From contig CAIQBF010000064.1 in the NCBI GenBank assembly GCA_903869975.1, positions 1 to 7,523 of the forward strand: a stretch of DNA of 7,523 bases. Reading direction: 5' to 3'. Made by a program: the position numbers and the translations under genes. This document shows, in pieces, positions 1 to 4,983 of this stretch. Position 1 is the first letter of the stretch. Every line of letters begins with the position of its first letter. This DNA comes from an uncultured bacterium. Its GTDB lineage: Bacteria > Patescibacteriota > Minisyncoccia > Phycocordibacterales > UBA9973. The notes beneath the pieces were generated by a model that was not told where the DNA came from, made no database searches, and was given only the letters and a program-made list of their open reading frames with translations.

Positions 1-870
1 GCCAAGGAAATGATCGGTAAGACGCCAGAGTCTATTATCGCGTATCGCCCAATGAAGGACGGCGTGATCGCTGACTATCGCGTGACTGAAGCCATGCTCA
101 GATATTTTATCGGCAAGGCACTCGGTCGCTGGAATCTTTTTAAACCGGAAGCCATGATCTCGGTGCCGGCTGGTATTACGAGCACGGAGCGTCGTGCTGT
201 TGTTGAGGCGGCGCTTCGCGCTGGCGCAAAAAATGCGTACGTGGTGAAGGAGCCGATCCTCGCCGCTATTGGTGCTGGAATTCCGATTCAGGAATCGTGC
301 GGACACATGATCGTGGATATTGGTGGTGGTACGACTGACGTTGCGGTGATTTCACTCGGCGGAATTGTAGCGTCGACTTCGGTGAAGTGCGCCGGCAACA
401 AAATCGATCACGCGATTACTGACTATATTCGCAAGACATACAACCTCGCCATTGGCGACAAGACTGCCGAGCGCATCAAAATGGAAATCGGTGCAGCCGT
501 ACCACTCGAAGAAGAGCTCACTATGACCATCAAGGGGCGCGACTATGTACAAGGTCTTCCGCGCACCGCGCAGGTTTCGACCAACGAAATCGTGCGCGCT
601 ATCGATCCGGAACTACGCCTCGTGGTCAAAGCAATCAAAGACGTCTTGCAAGAAACACCGCCCGAACTCGCGGCTGATATCATCGACCAGGGCATCATCA
701 TGACCGGAGGCACATCGCAGCTCCGCAATTTTCCTGACCTTATCTATCGCCGCACGGGTGTAAAAGCGCGTCTTGCCGACGAGCCACTCTATTGTGTCGT
801 GAAGGGTACTGGTATCGCACTCGAACATTTGGGTACGTACAAGCGCTCGATACTTTCTAAGCGGCCGTAA
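1..870 (+). CDS. mreB: Rod shape-determining protein MreB (5'-truncated by window edge)
   Basis: MreB is the bacterial actin homologue that polymerises under the membrane and guides peptidoglycan synthesis. The frame is already open at base 1 (A-K-E-M-I-G-K-T-P), matching the family's conserved AKxMIGRTP segment, so the Met at position 10 is internal and roughly 55-60 N-terminal residues lie outside the window. Counting from that Met, visible landmarks are RPMKDGVIADY (13-23), VPAGITSTERRAV (52-64), the EPILAAIGAG segment (81-90), the phosphate-2 motif DIGGGTTD (103-110), ERIKMEIG (154-161) and the C-terminal adenosine-binding loop TGGTSQL (232-238). That loop more often reads TGGGALL in MreB, so it is a mild variant. 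The C-terminus is complete (TAA). No mreC, mreD or pbp2 follows; a replication gene starts 6 nt downstream. The family identity is very secure; a paralogue such as Mbl cannot be separated from MreB here. Confidence 0.96.
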   Translation, partial: AKEMIGKTPESIIAYRPMKDGVIADYRVTEAMLRYFIGKALGRWNLFKPEAMISVPAGITSTERRAVVEAALRAGAKNAYVVKEPILAAIGAGIPIQESCGHMIVDIGGGTTDVAVISLGGIVASTSVKCAGNKIDHAITDYIRKTYNLAIGDKTAERIKMEIGAAVPLEEELTMTIKGRDYVQGLPRTAQVSTNEIVRAIDPELRLVVKAIKDVLQETPPELAADIIDQGIIMTGGTSQLRNFPDLIYRRTGVKARLADEPLYCVVKGTGIALEHLGTYKRSILSKRP

Positions 871-876
871 TCACTC

Positions 877-1557
877 ATGAGCGACGCATCAGTATTCCAC
901 GCATATATAGTAGGAGGGAAACGCGAGGATGCTCGCGTGCATGTCGAGGAGCTTCTTGGACGGCTTGCTGTCGAGAGGACGGCCAATGCGGATTGTCTGA
1001 TCACTGAGCATGTGACTTTTTCGATCGATGATGCGCGAGCGCTTCGCCTGTGGCAAGGGCTCACTTCTATGCACGGTGGCAAAAAAGTACGCGTCGTGTA
1101 TGCGGATTTTATAAATCGCGAAGCAGAACATACGCTACTCAAGACGCTTGAAGAGCCTGTGCCCGATACACATATTATTTTTGCGGTTCCGAATCCGGAC
1201 GTGCTTCTTCCGACGCTGCTTTCTCGCGTTCGCGTTGTGATGCCTGCACGAAACCGGGATGTATTTTCTGGAGTAGACGGCGATACAAAAAGCGATGCGC
1301 GGAAATTTCTCGCGCTTTCTCGTGCGGGTCGCCTTGCGCATGTTGCAACACTTGTAGAGAAAGGTGACGACGAGGATGCTGCGGCTGAAGTGCGCGAGCG
1401 CGCGCTCACGCTGATGAACGATCTCGAGCGCGCGCTCGCGGAAACTCCCGAGAAGAATCGCGAATCACTCGCGCTTATTTTGAAACTCAAACGGTACCTG
1501 TACACTCCCGGCGGATCAGCACGAATCATTCTCGAAACGCTTGCGATTACGTGCTAA
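877..1557 (+). CDS. holB: DNA polymerase III delta-prime-like clamp-loader subunit (HolB-like, minimal)
   Basis: This is a clamp-loader AAA+ family protein, probably the delta-prime subunit that helps load the beta sliding clamp. The diagnostic segment is residues 82-118: EAEHTLLKTLEEP, then HIIFAVPNPDVLLPTLLSR, which matches the delta-prime/DnaX Walker B-to-sensor region, ending in the SRx arginine-finger position. The N-terminal HAYIVGG (8-14) sits where the family has HAYLFxGPxGxGKT, but here the P-loop is degenerate and the zinc-binding cysteines are missing (only C40 and C226 are present). Both losses fit a non-ATP-binding delta-prime. At 226 residues it is much shorter than the usual 300-plus. 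The C-terminus (about 198-224) resembles the family's closing helices. ATG 877 is chosen because it precedes the conserved HAY motif; no Shine-Dalgarno is visible. It lies 6 nt after mreB and is probably co-transcribed. A degenerate DnaX-like protein is the alternative. Confidence 0.82.
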   Translation: MSDASVFHAYIVGGKREDARVHVEELLGRLAVERTANADCLITEHVTFSIDDARALRLWQGLTSMHGGKKVRVVYADFINREAEHTLLKTLEEPVPDTHIIFAVPNPDVLLPTLLSRVRVVMPARNRDVFSGVDGDTKSDARKFLALSRAGRLAHVATLVEKGDDEDAAAEVRERALTLMNDLERALAETPEKNRESLALILKLKRYLYTPGGSARIILETLAITC

Positions 1558-1564
1558 TACCATT

Positions 1565-1592
1565 TTGCCAAAACGCGTTTCCCGGGTATACT
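1565..1592 (+). promoter_or_regulatory. Sigma70-type promoter for frr, near-leaderless
   Basis: A -35 hexamer TTGCCA (1565-1570) is separated by 16 nt from a -10 hexamer TATACT (1587-1592). Each differs from consensus at one position. The expected start point (about 7 nt past the -10) is near 1599, only about two bases before the ATG at 1601, so the transcript would carry almost no 5' leader. It begins 8 nt after the holB stop and would let frr-rseP be expressed separately from mreB-holB. It is predicted from sequence only. Confidence 0.65.
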
Positions 1593-1600
1593 TTCCGCAT

Positions 1601-2140
1601 ATGGCATTCAATTTCACCAATCTCGACAAAGGTTTGCAGGAATCAACAGAGTGGCTCGCGCGCGAATTTTCTCGCGTACACACAGGACGCGCAGTACCCA
1701 TGCTCCTCGACGGCGTTATGGTAGAGGCATATGGATCGTTTCAGCCTATCAAGAACGTTGGTTCGATCAACGTTGAAGATGCTCGCACGCTTCGCATCGC
1801 CCTTTGGGACAAGAGCGTAGTCAAAGATGTAGAAAAGGCGATTGCGGCTGCAAACCTCGGTCTTTCAGTCGCGACTGATAGCGATGGTATGCGTGTCATT
1901 TTTCCGCCACTCACTACAGAGAACCGCGCACGCCTCGTAAAAGTACTCAAGGAAAAAATGGAAGAGGCGCGTATCAGTGTTCGTAAAGAGCGTGAAGCAG
2001 CGCAGAGTGAGCTCAAAACTGCTGATCTCCCCGAGGATGATGCACGCCGCGCAAAAGATGAAATCCAGAAGCGCGTCGATGCTGCAAATGCAAAACTCGA
2101 GTCGATCTTCGAGTCAAAAGAAGAAGAGGTAATGAACTAA
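1601..2140 (+). CDS. frr: Ribosome recycling factor
   Basis: With EF-G, RRF splits post-termination 70S ribosomes into subunits in the cytoplasm. The 179-residue product is close to the usual 185. Visible motifs are HTGRAVPMLLDG then VEAYG (27-45), where HTGR replaces the usual RTGR; NVEDARTLRIALWDKS (57-72); the AIAAANLGL stretch (81-88); PPLTTENRARLVKVLKE (102-118); and the basic helix VRKEREAA (127-134) that corresponds to the conserved ribosome-contacting arginines. Residues about 1-30 and 105-179 form the three-helix-bundle arm and 31-104 the beta domain. The frame stays open up to an ATG at 1541 inside holB, but that start would add 20 non-homologous residues, and both the family alignment and the promoter at 1565-1592 place the start at 1601. 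There is no Shine-Dalgarno. rseP follows 4 nt after the stop. Confidence 0.97.
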   Translation: MAFNFTNLDKGLQESTEWLAREFSRVHTGRAVPMLLDGVMVEAYGSFQPIKNVGSINVEDARTLRIALWDKSVVKDVEKAIAAANLGLSVATDSDGMRVIFPPLTTENRARLVKVLKEKMEEARISVRKEREAAQSELKTADLPEDDARRAKDEIQKRVDAANAKLESIFESKEEEVMN

Positions 2141-2144
2141 CTCT

Positions 2145-3239
2145 GTGACTACCGTCATTCTTTTTTTGGTAGTGATCGTTATTCTGGTGGTCGGGCATGA
2201 GCTCGGCCACTTTTTCGTGGCGAAAGCGTTTGGTGTACGCGTTGACGAATTCGGTATCGGCTATCCACCACGCGCAAAAAAACTCTTCACATGGAAGAAA
2301 ACTGTCTTTACGCTCAATTGGTTGCCGTTCGGCGGTTTTGTACGAATTTTCGATGAGGATGCTACGAGCGAAGAACATCGAGCTGGCTCGTTTGCGTATG
2401 CAAAGATGTATAAGCGTGTGCTGATCATTGCGGCCGGCATTATTGCCAATATGGTAATTGCTATGGTTTTGTATGCGATCTCTTTTGGTATCGGATTCTT
2501 TGGCAGTCCGAGTGATTTCTCTGGTAGCGTAGCGCTCAGTCCGGTACGAGCACTGGTGACAAGCGTGGTTTCTGATAGTCCTGCAAGTACTGCTGGTTTG
2601 AAAAACGGCGATGCGATCATCTCGCTTGCTGCGGGCGCTGATGCAGCGACCCCTACGACAGTAGAGGGAGTGATTTCGTTTATTCATGCGCATGGTGACG
2701 AGCCGGTGACTCTCTCGGTGGAACGCAACGATGAGGTGCTTACTTTCGTTGCAACACCGAAAGCTGGCGTCGTGGGCGCCGCTCCGGGTATTGGAGTTTC
2801 TCTTGCGGAAGCGGCGCGTATGCGCTTGCCGTTTTTCCGGGCACTTGGAACTGGCGTGACATATACGCTTCATCAATTCAAGGCAACGGTTGTCGGTATT
2901 GGCGCGCTCGTCGGAGGAGCTTTTCAAGGTAACACCGCAATGCTTTCGCAGGTGTCGGGACCTGTCGGTATTGCGCAGATCGCAGGTCAGGCGTACTCGC
3001 TTGGCATCGGATCACTGCTTTCGTTTATGGCACTCATTTCTATCAACCTCGCCGTGATCAATCTTCTGCCGTTTCCAGCTCTGGATGGGGGACGGCTCAT
3101 TCTTGAGCTCTTTGCCTCAAAGGGAAAATCCAAAATTCCCAAGAAAGCAGTCTCGGCGATAAACCAGATCGGCTTCCTGATCCTCATCCTCCTTATGGTG
3201 CTCGTGACGTACTCAGATATACGACATCTTATCGCATAA
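2145..3239 (+). CDS. rseP: RseP/RasP-type site-2 intramembrane zinc metalloprotease
   Basis: S2P-family rhomboid-unrelated protease that cuts transmembrane segments, classically anti-sigma factors or signal-peptide remnants, within the membrane. The zinc site is HELGH (residues 18-22) in the first transmembrane helix, and the second catalytic motif is NLLPFPALDGGR (306-317), whose Asp314 is the third zinc ligand. Transmembrane segments are apparent at about 3-24, 91-118, 288-312 and 341-357. A single PDZ domain lies between (about 135-205), with DSPASTAGLKNGDAI as its hallmark, followed by SGPVGIA (271-277). The 364-residue length with one PDZ is shorter than the two-PDZ E. coli protein and similar to reduced forms. 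The start is GTG at 2145, placing about 17 residues before HExxH as is normal. A weak AGAGG (2125-2129) is too far away to be convincing. It probably shares the frr transcript. The substrate is unknown; no anti-sigma gene is nearby. Confidence 0.95.
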   Translation: MTTVILFLVVIVILVVGHELGHFFVAKAFGVRVDEFGIGYPPRAKKLFTWKKTVFTLNWLPFGGFVRIFDEDATSEEHRAGSFAYAKMYKRVLIIAAGIIANMVIAMVLYAISFGIGFFGSPSDFSGSVALSPVRALVTSVVSDSPASTAGLKNGDAIISLAAGADAATPTTVEGVISFIHAHGDEPVTLSVERNDEVLTFVATPKAGVVGAAPGIGVSLAEAARMRLPFFRALGTGVTYTLHQFKATVVGIGALVGGAFQGNTAMLSQVSGPVGIAQIAGQAYSLGIGSLLSFMALISINLAVINLLPFPALDGGRLILELFASKGKSKIPKKAVSAINQIGFLILILLMVLVTYSDIRHLIA

Positions 3240-3263
3240 TTGTCAAACATCGGGGGTTGACAA
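3240..3263. repeat. Inverted repeat just after rseP
   Basis: Perfect 7-bp arms, TTGTCAA (3240-3246) and TTGACAA (3257-3263), flank a 10-nt spacer containing five Gs. A T5 run follows only 12 nt later (3276-3280), so it is not a canonical terminator, although it could be a weak one for frr-rseP. The dyad could equally be a protein-binding site. The second arm contains a TTGACA -35 consensus (3257-3262), but the nearest good -10 (CATAAT, 3285-3290) is 22 nt away, too far for a normal promoter. Confidence 0.4.
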
Positions 3264-3292
3264 GCCTAAAATGCCTTTTTATCCCATAATAC

Positions 3293-3316
3293 CTAGCCGG
3301 GGAGAGCAAGGGCTAG
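3293..3316. repeat. Small hairpin in the rseP-sigma4 gap
   Basis: CTAGCC (3293-3298) and GGCTAG (3311-3316) form a perfect 6-bp stem around a 12-nt purine-rich loop. It is followed by an A7 tract, not a T tract, so it is not a + strand terminator. In the 170-nt gap between rseP and the next gene I see only this hairpin, the upstream inverted repeat and the promoter at 3355-3382; no tRNA, known riboswitch or short gene is recognisable. Confidence 0.35.
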
Positions 3317-3354
3317 TGTAAAAAAAGCCTTATGCTGTAACGGTCTAACGAAGT

Positions 3355-3382
3355 TTGACTTTTCTCTTAATAATGATAGTAT
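3355..3382 (+). promoter_or_regulatory. Sigma70-type promoter with extended -10 for the sigma4/HARE gene
   Basis: TTGACT (-35, 3355-3360) lies 16 nt from TAGTAT (-10, 3377-3382), and the upstream TG (3374-3375) makes an extended -10 of the form TGnTAnnnT. The expected start near 3389 gives a leader of about 21 nt that is A/C-rich and carries no Shine-Dalgarno. The purine run GGAAAGG (3383-3389) lies at or before the predicted start point and is too far from the ATG to serve as a ribosome binding site. Confidence 0.65.
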
Positions 3383-3409
3383 GGAAAGGTAACAAATAAC
3401 AACACATCT

Positions 3410-4447
3410 ATGCCTATGTCAAAAAAGATAACATTCAAGCCAAAACAGGTCACCAAAAAGATCCTTTCACCGCTCCAGGACCGTTCTCTCGATATCGTCA
3501 AAAGCCGTTTCGGCCTTGGCGGAGATACTGAGCGAAAGACGCTTGAAGCTATCGGCGACAAATACGGCATCACTCGTGAGCGTGTTCGTCAGATCGAGCA
3601 GGCCGCGCTCACTCTCATCAAAAAGTCTGAAGACTACAAGAGCGAACAAGGCACTTGGAGTGAACTCAAAGGCATTGTTGAGGAGCTCGGCGGGCTTGTT
3701 GCTGAACAGGAATTGCTCGAATCTATTTCGAAAGACGAAGATACTCAGAACCATGTGCACTTCTACCTCGTACTCGGTGATGATTTTATAAAGCACCGTG
3801 AGGATGATGATTTCGTTTCTCGCTGGAGCGTCAACGGTGATCTCACCAACAAAGTTCATACATCGCTTTCCTCTCTCTACGCAAAACTTTCTGACGACGA
3901 ACTCATTTCAGAAAGCGACATGGTGGATCGTTTCCTCGAAGAGTTGAAGAAGATCAACGTTGATCATCGCGATGACGAGATGGCTAAGCGATGGCTCTGT
4001 CTCTCAAAAGGTATTTGTAAGAATCCGCTCGGTGAATGGGGTAAGTCCTCAGCAAGCGGCGTAAAGGCTCGCGGTATCAAAGATTATGCATATCTTATGA
4101 TGCGTAAACACGGCAGCCCAATGCACTTCCGCGAAGTTGCTGAAGCGATCACGAATACATTCATGAAGAAGTGTCACACTGCAACGTGTCACAACGAGCT
4201 TATCAAAGATGGACGTTTCGTTCTCGTCGGCCGCGGCATGTACGCGCTCAGCGAATGGGGATACAAGCCTGGTGTCGTACGCGATGTCATCAAAGAAATT
4301 CTTAAGCGCGAGGGCCCACTCACAAAAGAAGAAGTTGTAGACAAAGTTCTCAAGGAGCGATATCTCAAAAAGAACACAATCCTCGTGAATCTCCAGAACC
4401 CAAAATACTTCAAGAAAAACAAAGAAAAGAAATATACGCCAGTCTAA
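3410..4447 (+). CDS. Sigma-70 region 4 / HARE-type winged-helix fusion DNA-binding protein
   Basis: A probable transcription regulator of 345 residues. Residues about 18-72 are a clear sigma-70 region 4: RFGLGG, then ERKTLEAIGDKYGITRERVRQIE, the -35-recognising helix-turn-helix. Sigma regions 1-3 are absent, so it cannot be a complete sigma factor. Residues about 82-140 may form another helical DNA-binding unit (TWSELKGIVEELGG). Residues about 222-284 (YAYLMMRKHGSPMHFREVAEAI through GRFVLVGRGMYALSEWG) resemble the HARE-HTH domain of RNA polymerase delta (RpoE). Residues 288-335 look like a further winged helix (VIKEILKREGPLTKEEVVDKV, then NTILVNLQN). Similar proteins are, to my knowledge, common in CPR genomes and often auto-annotated as delta or sigma-like. 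It has its own promoter and terminator, so it is monocistronic. The start could be Met1 or Met3 (3416). The domain calls are good; the function is inferred. Confidence 0.83.
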   Translation: MPMSKKITFKPKQVTKKILSPLQDRSLDIVKSRFGLGGDTERKTLEAIGDKYGITRERVRQIEQAALTLIKKSEDYKSEQGTWSELKGIVEELGGLVAEQELLESISKDEDTQNHVHFYLVLGDDFIKHREDDDFVSRWSVNGDLTNKVHTSLSSLYAKLSDDELISESDMVDRFLEELKKINVDHRDDEMAKRWLCLSKGICKNPLGEWGKSSASGVKARGIKDYAYLMMRKHGSPMHFREVAEAITNTFMKKCHTATCHNELIKDGRFVLVGRGMYALSEWGYKPGVVRDVIKEILKREGPLTKEEVVDKVLKERYLKKNTILVNLQNPKYFKKNKEKKYTPV

Positions 4448-4455
4448 CCTCTTAG

Positions 4456-4489
4456 ATAAAAAATACCTCCACATGGAGGTATTTTTTAT
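4456..4489. terminator. Strong symmetrical intrinsic terminator
   Basis: A perfect 15-bp inverted repeat (4456-4470 with 4475-4489) around a 4-nt ACAT loop. The core is TACCTCC/GGAGGTA, flanked by A6 on the left and T6 on the right. Starting 8 nt after the sigma4/HARE stop codon, it should end that transcript. Because the A and T tracts are symmetrical it could terminate from either direction, though no - strand gene is seen here. Confidence 0.93.
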
Positions 4490-4490
4490 G

Positions 4491-4507
4491 CAGGTTTTTT
4501 GTACCTG
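4491..4507. repeat. Short inverted repeat upstream of the envelope-operon promoter
   Basis: CAGGT (4491-4495) and ACCTG (4503-4507) flank a 7-nt T-rich spacer. It covers the region just upstream of the extended -10 at 4522-4530, where a -35 element would lie, so it could be an operator or simply an extra hairpin after the terminator. Arms of 5 bp can arise by chance. Confidence 0.3.
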
Positions 4508-4521
4508 AACAAATAAATGCG

Positions 4522-4530
4522 TGATATACT
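4522..4530 (+). promoter_or_regulatory. Extended -10 promoter giving a leaderless transcript
   Basis: TGATATACT matches the extended -10 form TGnTATAAT with one mismatch. Exactly 6 nt separate the end of the hexamer (4530) from the ATG at 4537, so the expected +1 is the A of the start codon. There is no good -35 at 16-18 nt (TTGTAC at 4499-4504 is 20 nt away), as is tolerated with extended -10 promoters. It lies downstream of the terminator and is the only evident promoter for the three-gene operon. Confidence 0.66.
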
Positions 4531-4536
4531 ATTTGC

Positions 4537-4983
4537 ATGAAGAACCGCGAAGGGGGACACATTCTCGTCATTATCCTTGGAATTATTCTGGTGCTATTTC
4601 TCGTAGGCTTTTTTCGGACATCTCGTTCTGTTTGGAGTCCAGTAACGTACAAGAAGGTCTTGCGCTTGCCATGCGGACTGACAGTGTCGCATCCAGGTCT
4701 TACAAAAGGAGAAAAGATTTCTTTCCCGCTTAAGCTTGATGGCTATGTGAACGACTGCGGTTGGACCAAAGTAGGTATGAGTGCCGGTACGGCTCAGGTC
4801 TTTGATGGACAAGGACGTGCAGTCACTGACCCGACAGATCTTGTGGTTCCCTCCGATTCGATTGAGGCACCGTACTATTTCTCCGCTATGATGTATGTTG
4901 TCGCGCCTCCGAGTACCGATACTGGCACTATTATCATTAAGAGCACAAGCGGGCTGATTTATCCGGTCGCACTTCTATTCTAA
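4537..4983 (+). CDS. Membrane-anchored beta-rich extracytoplasmic protein (Ig/Gmad2-like)
   Basis: Unnamed 148-residue protein. A short charged N-terminus is followed by one hydrophobic segment (about 9-26), giving a signal anchor, and a presumably outer domain (about 42-148) that looks like a beta sandwich. The pattern is Cys46, GLTVSHPG, ISFPLKLDGYV (61-71), Cys74, Trp76, AGTAQVFDGQGRAV (83-96), PYYFSAMMYV (112-121), GTIIIKS (130-136). This ordering resembles the Gmad2/Ig-like domains that I recall in CPR surface proteins; the match is tentative. C46 and C74 could form a disulfide outside the membrane. It is the first gene of an operon with a leaderless-type promoter, and its TAA overlaps the next ATG by one base (4981-4985), suggesting translational coupling to the DUF8128-like protein and to MltG. 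It may be an accessory of that envelope complex. The coding call is strong, the function unknown. Confidence 0.72.
   Translation: MKNREGGHILVIILGIILVLFLVGFFRTSRSVWSPVTYKKVLRLPCGLTVSHPGLTKGEKISFPLKLDGYVNDCGWTKVGMSAGTAQVFDGQGRAVTDPTDLVVPSDSIEAPYYFSAMMYVVAPPSTDTGTIIIKSTSGLIYPVALLF

Noticed and set aside
911..931. GGAGGG followed by ATG at 929, resembling a ribosome binding site and start
   Set aside because: The ATG is out of frame with holB and leads into no recognisable protein; the purines encode the VGGK segment.
1396..1437. Two copies of the 12-bp palindrome GAGCGCGCGCTC, 30 bp apart
   Set aside because: Both are in frame in holB and encode the same Glu-Arg-Ala-Leu helical segment; codon bias in an amphipathic helix explains them without a separate DNA function.
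789..1529. Open - strand frame of 246 codons opposite holB
   Set aside because: The translation is Ser/Arg-rich low-complexity with no family features, while the + strand frame carries the clamp-loader motifs.
1541..1600. Upstream ATG extension of frr by 20 residues, overlapping holB
   Set aside because: The extra residues have no RRF homology, and the -35/-10 promoter lies inside this stretch, downstream of the alternative ATG.
2013..2927. Open - strand frame of 304 codons opposite frr and rseP
   Set aside because: Its translation is Arg/Ser/His/Cys-rich with no recognisable motif, and it lies entirely opposite two well-identified conserved genes; it is a shadow of their codon use.
3257..3290. 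TTGACA plus CATAAT as a promoter after rseP
   Set aside because: The spacing is 22 nt, well outside the 16-18 nt range, and a better promoter lies at 3355-3382; kept only as a possible element of the gap.
3410..4447. Calling this gene a sigma factor or plain RpoE delta subunit
   Set aside because: Sigma regions 2 and 3 are missing, so it is not a functional sigma by itself, and the sigma region 4 module and extra winged helix are not part of delta.
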